DNA from: Chrysoperla carnea | Lineage: Eukaryota; Arthropoda; Insecta; Neuroptera; Chrysopidae | DNA: 64,000 nucleotides | Assembly (NCBI RefSeq): GCF_905475395.1 | Contig: NC_058339.1 | Location: 15,570,001 to 15,634,000 of the forward strand | Direction of reading: 5' to 3' | Shown here: one piece after another, positions 23,017 through 34,729 of the stretch | Position numbering within the stretch: position 1 is the first letter of the stretch | Layout: each line of letters begins with the position of its first letter | The notes under the pieces: model-generated | The model's input: the letters and a program-made list of their open reading frames with translations, nothing else | Database searches by the model: none | Told to the model about the DNA's origin: nothing | Made by a program: the position numbers and the translations under genes

Positions 23017-23050
23017 AGGTTAAATCCCCATTATTATTATTATTAAATTA
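23017..23050 (+). repeat. Right 6-bp duplication and displaced 3' end of SINE A
   Basis: AGGTTA (23017-23022) repeats the left duplication. It is followed by AATCCCCATTATTATTATTA, which continues the SINE tail. The reversed copy in RpL10 intron 2 has the uninterrupted equivalent CGGGGGTTAAACCCACAATC. Removing the element and one duplication restores one continuous SINE. Confidence 0.8.
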
Positions 23051-23443
23051 ATTTAATTATATTTTCTATTTCTTTTTTTCAGGTAAGTGTAAAATTCCCG
23101 AGCATATCCTTTTTATATAAGAATATTTCAACCCAGCGCCGGCAATGAAAACACATGCTTTTAAAAGGTAAATAATATTTGTTTGATAACATTGTGTTCT
23201 GATAAAATTATTATATTTTTAGAGTAGTAGTGAAAAACTTTCTCTTTTTGAATAATTAATTGTATTGAATATTTTAAATGGAGTTAAAAGTGTAGTGCAC
23301 AAGTTTGACTTCAGTAACTCAGCCTTGAATTCCAATATATTGTAACAATATTATACATTTCATAATTTAAAATGCAAATTAATTATTGTGTAATTTTATT
23401 ACTAATAATTAAAAAAAAAAAAGAAGATATTAAACATGTAATT

Positions 23444-26356
23444 TCACTTCTTCTTTTCATGCTCTTCAGCAATTTTCGCCATAATAATTGCGTCTTCATC
23501 ATCCTCACTAAGCATTTCATCTTTATCGTCATACAAATGAAATGTTTCGGCTTCTAAAGCTAATTTTCGTATATTTTTTAAGCAACCAGCAGCAGCTTCT
23601 TGTAAAACTTCATCCTTTGCTGACACCGCTTTTAGTAAATATGGAACAACACCACTTTCATGCATCGTGATACAATTAAAAGCATTTTTCGATAAAGAAA
23701 ACAACGCTTGCGCGGTAGTTCGATGTATGGATGGAACATCATCAATCATATACGAAACTAATGATGGGATAGCACCACGACGACCGTATTCTTTACAATT
23801 ACCACCCCAACTACAACTATTCGCGATAACTGCACCTAATTGCTGTCGTAGATTTTTATCTTTTGTATCAACTAATTGGCATAATTTTTTCACAACACCA
23901 TGATCACTGATTACAGCTAAATTTTCTAAATCCTTTGCAATTACTGATAATGCTGCGCATACGGCTGCTAATACACCGGTATCTTCTGATGATAGTAAAC
24001 TAACAGTTAATTGTAAGCCTCCAACAAAACTTCGGCACATTTCACCGGATTCTTTAGCATGTTCAATACATGGACATAGTGCCCATGCTGCATTCTCTTG
24101 TACTCTTGGATCACTATTTTTTAGTAATGACCAAACTAATCGAACACCATCCAATTCTTCTATTTTATCCATACATTTAGAATCTCTTGCACATTGCATA
24201 ATTACTAATGGAACATTTCGTAAAAGTGGCACGTATGTCTCATTTAATAAGTTGACAACTAATTTAATACCACCAGTTGTAACCATTACAGCATGGTTAC
24301 TTGAATCTTTTAATAACTCTGATAAAGCTCCCGTAGTATTGGTTAAAACCTCCTCGTTGGTATCCTCTAAATGGCGCACAAGTGCGCTGACAGTTTGAAG
24401 TTGATTAAAACGTTCAATATTCTTGTGATATTTAGCACACATCCATACTGCCCCAGTTGTTCCAGCTAAAAGTTTTTTATTTTCAAATAAACTTTCTTCG
24501 GAAAGTATTTTAACTAATGGATCTAATCCTCCTGCAATTCGAATCAAATCTCGAGCTTTATCAGTGACTGCACACTTAAATATAGTTGTTGCACCGTTTG
24601 TTTGTAGTTTTTCATCGCCTTCCAGACTTTTTACAATATCGGGAATCATTCCTTCGGTAATAATACCTAAACTATAATGTGGTATACTTGCACTATTTGC
24701 GAGTACTGCCAGAGCTGGAGTTGTTACTCGTTCATGGATTGAATGAATACAACGTGCTAAAAGTGGAATTACTCCATATGAAGCCATAACATTACAGTTA
24801 TTACGCGAAGCTGATAAAGAACATAAAGCTTCAGCTCCCGCCATTGCTAGATTTATTGAATCTAATGCTTGATCATTCAATTCCTCTATATTGGTTGCTA
24901 AAATTTCTGGACTCACATCCAACAAATCAATAACTTTCGCTATACCATGATATTTTCGAACAATTTTTCTAGCTTTTCGTCGTAAACATACCATTGCCAA
25001 GCATTGTGCAGCTTTCATTTGTAAATCTTTTGCTGGATCATCTAGTAAAGCTACCAATATTGGTGTAATTCCTAAATTTATAATATTTATACGTATTTCT
25101 ATGTTTTCTGAAATGGTTTTCAAAACGTCCAAAGCACATAATTTTATTTTTAATTCTTTTGTCTCCAACACGTTTACAAGTACTTCTAAACCGCCATTAT
25201 CACGTATGGCCATTTGATTTCCTTCCAATGTTAAATCAAAATCTTGTATGCAACACAAACCAACTAATGTGGCTGTTTGATTTCCCGTTTTCATGTATCT
25301 TATTAATTTTTGTATTATCCATAAATCTGTCGTACTTGATTCACTCTGTAAATATATAAATAATTTTTAACAGTTATCAGTGAAAGTCCCAATCCGAATT
25401 TATCGAGCAAGCAAAAAAAGGAGTTGTATTGTGCAGGAGAATTTTGGGATGGAAAGTTTGACAGTTTGGGCTGGAAAGTTTTGAAATCTGTATCCTATCA
25501 TTAAACTAACCTGATTTTTACACTTTTTGGATCAAAATTACCCCTTCCACCGAGTTTCATCAAATTCCGAAACAAAAAATTTTTTTCCCGATTTTCTCGA
25601 TTTTTACAAAGGGGTTACCCCTTAAAAAAAATGCAAAAAATCGAAAAAAAATTTTCATCTCCAATTTGGATAAAGCTCTGTATATATGGTAATTTTGACC
25701 CAAAAAGTACAAAAATCGGGTCCATTTGTTGACTGGTTGAATAGTTTTTGAGATACGGACGAAAATCAATCCAATTTTACCGATATCTCAGAAACTCTGC
25801 ATCCAATCATTAAAATAACCTGATTTTTATAATTTTTGGGTCAAAATTACCCTATTTTCCGAGTTTCATCAAATTCCAAAAAAAAAGTTTTTTTTCCGAT
25901 TTTCTCGATTTTTACAAAGGGGTACACCAATTTACAAGGGGTACCCTTAAAAAAATTGCAAAAAATCGAAGAATTTTTTTATCTCCAATTTCGATAAAAC
26001 TCAGTATATAAGGTAATTTTTACTCAAAAAGTACAAAAATCGGCAGCATTTGATGACTGGTCGAATAGTTTTTAAGACACAGACTAAAATCGATCCAAAC
26101 ATTTCTCGAGAAATTCTGATCTAGAATTCTCGTTCCTCGAGAAATAATAATGGTCGAGAAACTAGAAATCCTATAGCTAAAATTGATTTTCTAGAAATTA
26201 AAATAATTTTACCTTTTTAGCATCCAGCCACGCTTCACCGTCTTCTTCTGATGTGGGAGGCCCACTTGAATCTGAATCACTAGGATCCAATTCCCGAACG
26301 TACACCACCTTTTGACTGCATTGTTGAGGGTCCTCTTCCCCATTTCGTGCACTCAT
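23444..26356 (-). CDS. ARMC4: Armadillo repeat-containing protein 4 (ODAD2; Drosophila gudu)
   Basis: Two coding exons. Exon 1 (26356-26213) starts ATG, encodes MSARNGEEDPQQCSQKVVYV... and 48 residues, and ends in phase 0 before gtaaaa. Exon 2 (25345-23444) follows the acceptor tttacag and carries the rest; total 681 aa, close to the fly gudu protein. Nearly all of it is tandem armadillo repeats, and the C-terminal blocks 'NLAVISDHGVVKKLCQLVD', 'RRGAIPSLVSYMIDD', 'RTTAQALFSLS', 'NCITMHESGVVPYLL' and 'LQEAAAGCLKNIRKLALEAE' are diagnostic of ARMC4. The family helps attach outer dynein arms to cilia and sperm axonemes; fly gudu is needed for male fertility. The gene lies within intron 1 of the SEC14-like gene on the opposite strand. 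Its intron (25346-26212) contains satellite S2. The acidic tail DEDAIIMAKIAEEHEKKK ends the protein. Confidence 0.9.
25480..26130 (+). repeat. Satellite-like tandem repeat S2, about two units of 309 bp
   Basis: CTGATTTTTA recurs at 25511 and 25820 (period 309). Both units contain 'GAGTTTCATCAAATTCC', 'CCGATTTTCTCGATTTTTAC', 'TATCTCCAATTT' and 'AAAAAGTACAAAAATCGG'. The array fills most of the ARMC4 intron. Another stretch of the family is at 34730-35135. Confidence 0.85.
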
Positions 26357-27844
26357 TAGGAAACTTAAACAAAAATTTATGAATAAGTACCTACAATTTA
26401 TTTTTAATTATTTGTCGGGCAGATTTTTAAGAATTGTATTTGTCTCATAATAAAGTGTCCCCCACACTAAAATTATGTGAGCAAAATTGTAAGAGTCTAT
26501 TTTAGATAATGACTATAGATTGATTACACCCGAAAATTTGTTGGTTACAACTGTTTTAAGGCCCCATAGTCAGTGAAACAGAAATGATTCAAACCCAAAA
26601 AAGCTAAAATATTTACATTTAAAAAAAGAAATTTGATTTTTAAAGTTCGCCAAGCGAATTCGTGCTCCTTGTTAAAGGACGTCTTTCGAAAGAAAAGAAA
26701 ATGCTTTAAAATTGAATTCGAATTATTTTCCAATGAATACGCCCATGCATGTCCTTCTAAGAAATGAAAGTTGGTTAATCATTGTTTTTGTTTTTCGTCT
26801 CATAATAAAGTTAGTTCATCTTAAAATTACAAAATCTGAAATAATTAAAGGAAACATAAAAACTAGTAGTTAAATAAATTATCATTAAATATTTCAAAAC
26901 AAAATTGCAGATTCAATTTTTTTTTTGATAAATTTACGAATATTTCATCGCAGAATATTTAAATTTATTTTGAATTTTTTTTTATAAAGTTCAAGTACAA
27001 ATTTTTAATTAATTACTTGTTAACCAATAAAAAAATTAGCAATAAATAAATAAATAATTAAATCCATCATTAAGAAATTACATTGTCTTATAATATATAT
27101 ATAATCATCAGATGTATTAAAGGAACCTAGAAAGGGGGTCTTATGTATTAAATTTCCAAACGCGTGCCCTTAGGCATGTACCTAGTTTGCATTACGGATA
27201 ATCCTCCTCAGAAGAAACATTTTTTTAGACAATATTTTACCAAAATTTCGATAACTGTTTCTCTGTGAAAAAATTATCGAATTCGTAACCGTTATAGCTC
27301 GTTTGAAAACTTGTATTTTCTAGTTTTGGAGACTTTTGATCAAAAATATTAATCACTTATTGCCGCTCTGTACGGAGGATTGACAGGATAAGAAATAATA
27401 TCCCTAAATTTTATATGAGAATCTTACCAAAATTTTAAAAATTATCTTAAATCATCTGTTAAGACCACTCGAAAGTTTGTGTCAATTTGTTTGCACCCCT
27501 AAAGAGTGCCATCTTGGTACCGCCTCTAAAAAATAATGTTTGGGTCAATAGAATAGGCCCATAGGGGCACAGTAAAGAAGATCTTGACAAGAATCTGCCT
27601 AGAGTCTTTTAATATTTTATATTCAACTTTCTTTTTTAAATGAATTGCACTTTATAATATTCTTATTTATTAAATATTTTGCAAATATTAATGTAATAGT
27701 CCAGTTATTGTGTTACACAATTTTTAAAATAAATATGTGGTAAGTAATTGTGAAGAAAAATAAGTATACAGAAATCACACATCTGGCTTAATTCTTTTGA
27801 AATTCCCAAAACGTTTCAAAATATTGTTATTGTCTCTTTTGAAT

Positions 27845-28025
27845 GTATACCTATATATATTATAAATGTGAAAGTAAGGATGTTTGTTTGTTTCTTTGTT
27901 TGTTACGCTTTCACACGAAAACTAGCGATCGGTTATTAATGAAACTGTACAGCAATATAGCTCATACATCAGAATAACACATGAGCTATAAATTAAAAGA
28001 TATAGATACTAAAAACGGTGAGCAT
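27845..28025 (+). repeat. Helitron-like 5' end fragment
   Basis: CTATATATATTATAAATGTG, AAGGATGTTTGTTTGTTTC and 'GTTACGCTTTCACACGAAAA' form the usual start of a class of insect Helitrons. The block 'CAGAATAACACATGAGCTAT' is shared with the element at 5876-6252 and with the reversed one at 32330-32460. No matching CTAG end was found. Confidence 0.5.
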
Positions 28026-29279
28026 GGAACATCCACTTATCATAGTATTATTGTAAAATCGAGATTCTAAACAGATTATCCGTCTATTTACGTCACTATT
28101 TTTTGCCGTAATTCCAGTTTTTGAAAATCGTAATGTACAATAATTAACCAGAGCAGAGAATTAAATATCAATACGAGCAAAATGTTAAGTATATTATTAT
28201 AATTATTTGAAATTTCTCTAAAAATATAAATACACATATATGTATTCTATTTTTCCACTTTTTGAGGAAAGCCAATTGAAAAATTATGAATTTTCCCGCA
28301 TATTTTCGTAAGAAATTCAATTTTTAACTATTTTTTCCTTTACCATTTTTCAGTAAAATTTCATACTTTCAACATTATGCATACATATATGTGATTATAT
28401 ATCTGAAATAGTTACTATATACTAATCGTTTTTCCCGCATGTAAGGAAAAACCGTTCGAAAATTAATATTTTTTGTCCCTTTAAGTATTTCAAGAAATTG
28501 CATTATAAAAAGCTGATATCTTGTAAAAACGCAAGATATAGATCAATTATAATCAAAAATCTAAATTTGTGTTAATTTTTTTTTAAATATATTTTGACTG
28601 CAGTATAATTTAGTTAGTTACCATAACATGACAATCAAAAATAAAATTCAATAACTCTTCAAGCTATCATATTTGATTATACAAAAAAATATATAATACG
28701 CGATGATAATTAAATCTACTTTTTTTCCAATTATTACAAAACTATTGTCAAAAGTTTATTTTTGTCTGAAAACTATTTTATAAAACATTTGCAAGAAATT
28801 CATTTTAATGTTCGTTCGTCTCATAAAAATTCGAAAGTCTTTGTCCGATTTCCTTTTTGATTAATCAATATGAATGTTTGATAATAATTAATTGTGATGA
28901 ATGCTCTAATTTACTTTGAGTCGAAACACGTATCTACCCATTTCCAATTTTATAAATTTTTTTATTAAAATAGCTTAAGAACGGATCCTTCTTTTCCCCT
29001 ATTAATTAATAGTGCAAGAGGTTACGTTAGTATTGTATATTCTACCTATACACAAGGAACTACGTAACTACCGTAAATTTTAAGGATGTTCCCAAAAAAA
29101 AGAATATATCAAAATATTTGAGGGTGGATTCTATTAGAACTTGGAAAAATTAGACGAATTTAAGAGTAAATTTTTTTCGATATATTCCATAGTTTTTAAA
29201 TATTGATGCCTTAAGATATAGAGAAAATTACTTATAGAAGTATTAACACACAAATGCCATTCATTTTATCAATTTTTTT

Positions 29280-29562
29280 GAAGTGAAAACTTCTTTAGGC
29301 GCGTTGAGCGTTTTGGTAGAGGGTAAAATCATCGGTTGGCGTCACCGACACCCTAATGATAATAGTATATCTATAGCTATGGTGAGCCAGACTAGCGCAC
29401 GCGCAGTAGCCTGTGTACACGTATACACTAATACATCGACTATTTCTGCCTGTATTATGTGCGCGTTGGACGCTTTTTAGGATAATAGGATAAAAAATTG
29501 CATATAATTTTTGCATATAATTTCAATTAGTCTTAATTTAATAGTTCCGTTTTCACTTCTAT
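29280..29562. mobile_element. MITE-like element with 11-bp terminal inverted repeats
   Basis: GAAGTGAAAAC at 29280 is mirrored by GTTTTCACTTC ending at 29562. The inside is unusually GC-rich for this window (GGCGCGTTGAGCGTTTTGGT, CGCACGCGCAGTAGCC). Overlapping open frames on both strands are a result of that composition and show no family match. No clear target duplication is visible. Confidence 0.5.
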
Positions 29563-29636
29563 CGGCAGTCCCTACGACTGCCTGAACTTTTTTTTTCAGT
29601 AATTCGTTTTATGATACCAATATTTCGCACTGTAGA

Positions 29637-29690
29637 TAGGGTATTTCAACAATTAACTCAGTCAATTGTTTATTTTCACTTGTTTTTCTA
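29637..29690 (+). repeat. R1 family, 3' end fragment
   Basis: GGGTATTTCAACAATTAACT-CAGTCAATTG followed by TTTATTTTCACTTG is the terminal palindrome of R1 without the rest of the element. Confidence 0.6.
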
Positions 29691-29993
29691 AAAAAAAATA
29701 GAAGATATTTCAAAAACATTTATTTTCACCTCAGTACTGTTCAGGTTGAGGGTTTTATCTTTCAGTTCGTCAATCAACTCTAACCACTACTTTTTTAGAG
29801 TACTTACTTTACTTATTATAGGTATTATTAATTACAAATCAATGCAATCATGTTAAAAAAAACTGGTTATGTTGAACTAAATTGAATGTTTAATGCAATG
29901 AACGATTCAACAAGGTTCATGGTCACTTTGCAATTCAAATTATATATAATTATTATTATTATTATATTTAACTAGGAAAGAAGTTATTCAATA

Positions 29994-30286
29994 CAGTGAA
30001 CCCGCGGTAATCCGACAAACGTTTTGCAAAGTGGTGTCGAATTATCGAATTTGTCGGACTATCGAGTACTGCTACAAACCTCTTGTAGTCCGGAACTTTT
30101 TGAAAAAGAATACCTTGTAATCCGACAAATTACATATCGAAGTGAAAAGATTTCAATCATTTTCTAATTTCATTCACGAAGAATTCCGGTATTTATAATA
30201 AATCTGCTTTGTGATTACCGTTATAGTTATGTCGGATTACAAGGGATGCCGGATTATGAAGGGGCCGGATTACCGCGGGTCTACTG
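29994..30286. mobile_element. pogo/Tigger-like MITE (293 bp)
   Basis: Terminal inverted repeats CAGTGAACCCGCGGTAATCC and GGATTACCGCGGGTCTACTG are flanked by TA on both sides (29992-29993, 30287-30288). CAGT...ACTG ends with TA duplication are typical of the pogo branch of Tc1/mariner. Internal copies of 'TAATCCGACAAA' and 'GTCGGATTAC' make it partly self-complementary. No transposase. Confidence 0.8.
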
Positions 30287-30422
30287 TATATATTTATGTT
30301 AATTTTTTTTTATATTTTACTTTTTTTCATAGTTTTAATAAATAGTAGAAGTATTTTTTATCAATTGAAAAAAAAATTTCATGCAATTGACAGTAATTAA
30401 AACAAAACAAAAAAATAGTAAC

Positions 30423-30578
30423 ATTAACAAGTTAAATTTTTAGGAGCCTTCAGAGAACTGAAAATCTGAACGTCCAGTTTTGTGAAATAAAATAAAATCT
30501 GTGATTTTCCATAAGGATCAATGTTAAAATATCTTTTTTTCAGTTCTCTGAAGGCGCCTAAAAATTTAACTGGTTAAT
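30423..30578. mobile_element. Hairpin MITE with about 40-bp inverted arms
   Basis: The left arm ATTAACAAGTTAAATTTTTA continues GGAGCCTTCAGAGAACTGAAA. The right arm is its reverse complement with two or three changes. About 70 bp lie between the arms. Such short, almost fully paired elements make strong RNA hairpins if transcribed. Confidence 0.75.
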
Positions 30579-31154
30579 TATGATATAATAATGGACAACT
30601 ATGCCAAGTTTCATTAAATTCTGAATTCAAAGTCTATTACCGATAGTACTATAAGGTACCTTAAGGATGGTTGAAAAAAATTTCACGTTTCTTAGGATCA
30701 TCTTTAAATCGTTTAAATATATTCTTATTAATGCCCTATGAGCAAATAAATTTTTTAGTACCCATTACGCTGTTAAATTTTTAGATTTGAGCTATTTTTT
30801 AATATAATATTGAAGTCTTTTAAAAGGAATGCTTTGTTATGTAACAAGGCTAATTTTCTTTAGCTTAATTTGGAAAACTAATATTCATTAGTTAAAAGCA
30901 TGACAAATATTTTCCTATTAAGAAAATTATAACCAGCGACAGTCGTTTTCCCATAAAATACATTAAAAGTGATGAAATTATTGGCATCTGTCTATTATTT
31001 CTTCTATAAGTGATTTTCTCTTCAGGCATCAATATTTCAAAAACTATGATTTATATCGAAAAGTATATTGTAAAGTTCAGTCTATCTAAATATGCCTACT
31101 TTTGAAATCAATTATTTATTCAAATAATCGGATAATACCTAATCAAATTTTCAA

Positions 31155-32735
31155 AGCCTGATCGACGATTGACTTGTTTCACAACTTTAACATGTAGGTA
31201 GATACACCCAGGGAAAGCCAGAATTGTTAAGTTGCTATAGTTGACAATAAAACAAAAAAATGCAACAATTTAATCCTTTTTTTCGTCTAATTTTCTCAAG
31301 TTCTAACAAAATCCATCCTCAAAATTTGATATGGAACGTCGTTAAGATGAACGCTTTCAACTATAACGAGTTGTTTTATGATGAATGTACTGTTCATAAG
31401 GAGTGCATCTTTTTCTCAAGTACTCAAAAACAAATACTCGATTGTCAGATCCTTCTTCCACCACCATATCCCCTCTGCTTCGTGAGTTTAAAATAGGTAA
31501 AAATAATCTTTGAAGCGGGTTGTATATCATATCAAAATTTGAGCTCAATCGATGCAAAATTTTTTGAGTTTTTAAGCATATACTGCTATAAAGCGTAATG
31601 TCAAATTCGATTTTTTCAAAATGCTTAGTTCCATACAACTGTACAAAATTTGTAGGAAAATCGGATTTGAACAATCGTATTTATGGAACGTCCTTAAGTA
31701 TAACATAAATAAAGTATGTTCTACTTTAATTTTATTAAAAAAAAACTTGTTTTTATAATATTTACAATTGTTATTTAATATTAAAATAAACTACATTTCT
31801 GTGGGGCAACTTTTTCTTAAACATTTTTAATTAAATTAACCCTGACCGTTGGTCGGCAAAAAAATTAGCACAATAATTATTCTTCAGCTATTATATGTAA
31901 CTAAATGAAACCTTTTAAGCCTTCTACATTCCCCTCGGGATTGAAGAAAATATATTTATATATGATAAATAAAACAAAAATACAATATCATAATAATTAT
32001 GATAATTTATTATCAACGTTCCATAACACTTGAAGGGATTGTTTTACGACACTATAATATGTATATGTACAGTTTTCAATTTTTTAAATTGTAAAGTAGT
32101 CATAATTCATTGAGTATATCAGAAAAATTAGCCATGAATTTTGATATTTACTATTTTTAATTTTTACAGAAATCTTTAATTTATGGTTCGAAATGATTAT
32201 CATAAATTTCCTTCATCTGTGGTCATCATTTTGAGCCATAAATTAAAGTTTTCTTTAAAACTTTAAAATAGTAAATGTCAGATTAAATTTTAAAAAAAAA
32301 ATTTTTTTTTGTTTTAGTTTCTATATCTTTTTAATTTATAGCTCATGTGTTATTCTGATGAAACTCATGTGTGTTTCATTAAAAACCATTAGCTAGTTTT
32401 TGGGTGAAAGCGTAACAAACAAACAAACATCCTTCCTTTCACATTTATAATATATAGGAATTGAGTGAAGAAATTGAAAGACTCAATCTCTTTCTTTAAT
32501 GAAAGTTGCTACCTATGAGCAGGGTTTTAAGCCTGATCGACGATTGGCTTTTTTCACAACGACAACATAAATATACACCCAACGAAAGCCAAAATTATTT
32601 AGTTGCTATAGTTGACAATAAAATCAGTAAACGTGATCAAAATATTAATTCAAACAACAAAAAATCAATCTATAATAATTTATACGCAATCTGTGTTCTG
32701 CGTTTACCAAAATACAACAATTTAATCCATTTATA
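31155..32735 (+). repeat. Diverged direct-repeat pair (31155-31275 and 32525-32735)
   Basis: Both places share 'GCCTGATCGACGATTG', a CTTxTTTCACAAC block, 'GAAAGCCA', 'GTTGCTATAGTTGACAATAA' and 'CAACAATTTAATCC'. The second copy carries about 90 extra bases. Between them lie a reversed Helitron-like start (32330-32460) and an imperfect inverted repeat at 32135-32280 (TTACTATTTTTAATTTTTAC against its mirror). Confidence 0.55.
32330..32460 (-). repeat. Helitron-like 5' end fragment, reversed
   Basis: On the minus strand: CCTATATATTATAAATGTGA, AAGGATGTTTGTTTGTTTG, 'TTACGCTTTCACCCAAAAAC' and CACATGAGCTATAAATT. Same family as 27845-28025. Confidence 0.5.
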
Positions 32736-33117
32736 ATAATTTAATTTAAATTAATTTGTAAATAACAAAACTTTCCATGTTCCTCCTAAAACTATAGCTG
32801 ATAGCTGGGTTGTTAGGCTGTAGGCAGCGTGCGTACATATATAGGAACATTATAATAATAAAATTATCAATTATAAATTATTTAAACATGCCGTCAAATA
32901 TTAATAATAAATGATATTATAAATTATTTATTAATATTGAATATTAATAAGTATATAAAAATAACTTATAGCATGATATATATATATGAACATTTTTAAA
33001 ATTTCGTCTCACCTAGCTCCGTGCAGAAAGTGTCGACAGCCTACCCGCTGAGATAAACGACGTTTCCGCTTCCTGCCTCCGTCAGGGAGAAAAATAGTAC
33101 ACACACCACGGAAGCAA

Positions 33118-33410
33118 GTAAAGAATGTACATCTCCCACGAGTATGCGAGAGTACGTATGTAATACATTAAGCAATGCGTACAAGAAGGAGGTGTTATGG
33201 GCATGTTTTCTTGCCCATGTGCTGAATATAGCTTCGATACACACAGCAGCAGTAGAACCATTGTACAGCTTAAAGGAAACCGAAACTTCAAAACTTACAA
33301 GAAAAAATATAACACCTCTTTCTTACACGCATTACTTAACGGATGTACTCTGTCATTCTTGTGAGGGATGCCTATGCCAAGATGTAAATTAAACATAGTG
33401 TATAATTTTT
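33118..33410. mobile_element. Fold-back element family F, copy 1
   Basis: The right arm (33308-33410) read in reverse is TATACACTATGTTTAATTTA, CATCTTGGCATAGGCATC..., ATGACAGAGTACATCCGTTA, AGTAATGCGTGTAAGAAAGA. The left arm (33125-33200) has GTACATCTCCCACGAGTATG and AAGCAATGCGTACAAGAAGG. Copy 2 at 33788-34117 has the same arms in better condition. Confidence 0.6.
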
Positions 33411-33439
33411 CTAAGCTAATTTGCTTTCTCACGTATAAA

Positions 33440-33735
33440 CAGTGATATTTACGAAAAAATGTTTCAAACAAAAGTTGTTTATTTTTTACGAGGAACATTT
33501 TTTACGCTTATGTCCTACGGATCCAAGACCTTGACCTATATGCTATTTTATGAACTCAACCTCACTTTTTACGCCTTGAGCACGCTATAAAAATGCTTGA
33601 TTTTCGTTTTTGAGTTATCGTGTTTATAGACAGACAGATGAGCAACCGATATACTAAAATTTTATTGGTAGCATCAATATTTTTAAGCGTTACAAACTTG
33701 GGGCTAAACTTAATATACCATGCATATATTTGATA
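33440..33735 (-). repeat. R1 family, reversed copy
   Basis: Reading the minus strand: ATATACCATGCATGG-like start near 33735, 'TTTGTAACGCTTAAAAATAT', TCTGTCTGTC, 'AAAAACGAAAATCAAGCATT', 'GCTCAAGGCGTAAAAAGTGA', and AACATTTTTTCGTAAATATCACTG at 33440-33465. It sits between the two copies of fold-back family F. Confidence 0.65.
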
Positions 33736-33787
33736 TATACGTGGTATAGAAAGAGTCAATTCATCTTTGTTTCGAATTACCAAAGAG

Positions 33788-34117
33788 TATATACAGAATG
33801 TTCGATTTACATCTTGGCATATAAATATCACGAGTATGACAGAGTACATGCGTTAAGCAATGCATCTAAGTAAGAGGTATTATAGGTGTCATATGAAATT
33901 GCAAAAGTGGCTTGTATCATGGCTTATCTGTTGTAGTTCATTTATTCAACTAAGAAACTCCTACTCTTCAAGCGTCTTACAACTATCTCAACGCATATCG
34001 AAGCTTCAACATATGTATATAATACCTCTCACTTAGATGCATTGCTTAACGCATGTATTCTGTCTTATTAGTGATATTTATATGCCTAAATGTACATCGA
34101 ACATTCTGTATATTGGG
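33788..34117. mobile_element. Fold-back element family F, copy 2 (about 95-bp arms)
   Basis: The left arm begins ATATACAGAATGTTCGATTT and runs through GGCATATAAATATCAC, GACAGAGTACATGCGTTAAG and CAATGCATCTAAGTAAGAGG-TATTATA. The right arm (about 34020-34117) is its reverse complement with roughly ten changes. Total about 330 bp. Confidence 0.75.
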
Positions 34118-34729
34118 ACAGAAAACTGTAAACACATATAAAACTTTTTTGTGAAAGAATGAGCGATACCATAAATTGAATTTAATATCTTTTCTAATGA
34201 TTGCACAGTAAATATAATCATTTGTAGATAGAACTGAATTATTAGCTTACGAGACGATAAATTAGAACTGCATGGTGCATAAAGAAAGTATTATTTATAA
34301 TATAACCATGCATATTAGTTGAACTATTATGTTTAAGTAGTATATACTTCTTTCTTACTTCATCTTTTAAATACCATCTGAGGTCAACAACTAAATCTAA
34401 TCTCATGATTTGTAAGACTGTAAGCGACTTAATATGTAAACGTTTATAGGAAAAGTGACTTTCTTACGATCACTTTCAATACGTAACCACAAACAACCAA
34501 CCAAGCAACACCAGAATAACAGGAATATTTAACTAGTATTCATTATTATTATTATTTTTTAATAAATAATGCTGGTAGCGCATCCAATTTCATCATTTAC
34601 CCACTTTTATGTAACTACTACACGATTTTAACTAATAAAATGAAAGCGTGTGTAATAATATGTATAAAATTGGACAAAGTGATCCGTTTTTGAAAATGAT
34701 GTTTTGCCCATGATACTCGCTGACTTTCT

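Noticed and set aside
29283-29516. Overlapping frames on both strands in the GC-rich island
   Set aside because: Both exist because the MITE-like island is poor in stop codons; neither resembles a protein family.
31260-31674. Frames of 78 and 105 codons on opposite strands
   Set aside because: They overlap each other, lie next to a dispersed repeat and have no recognisable content.
33041-33392. Several overlapping frames in fold-back element F1
   Set aside because: Frames in all directions arise from the mirrored arms of the element.
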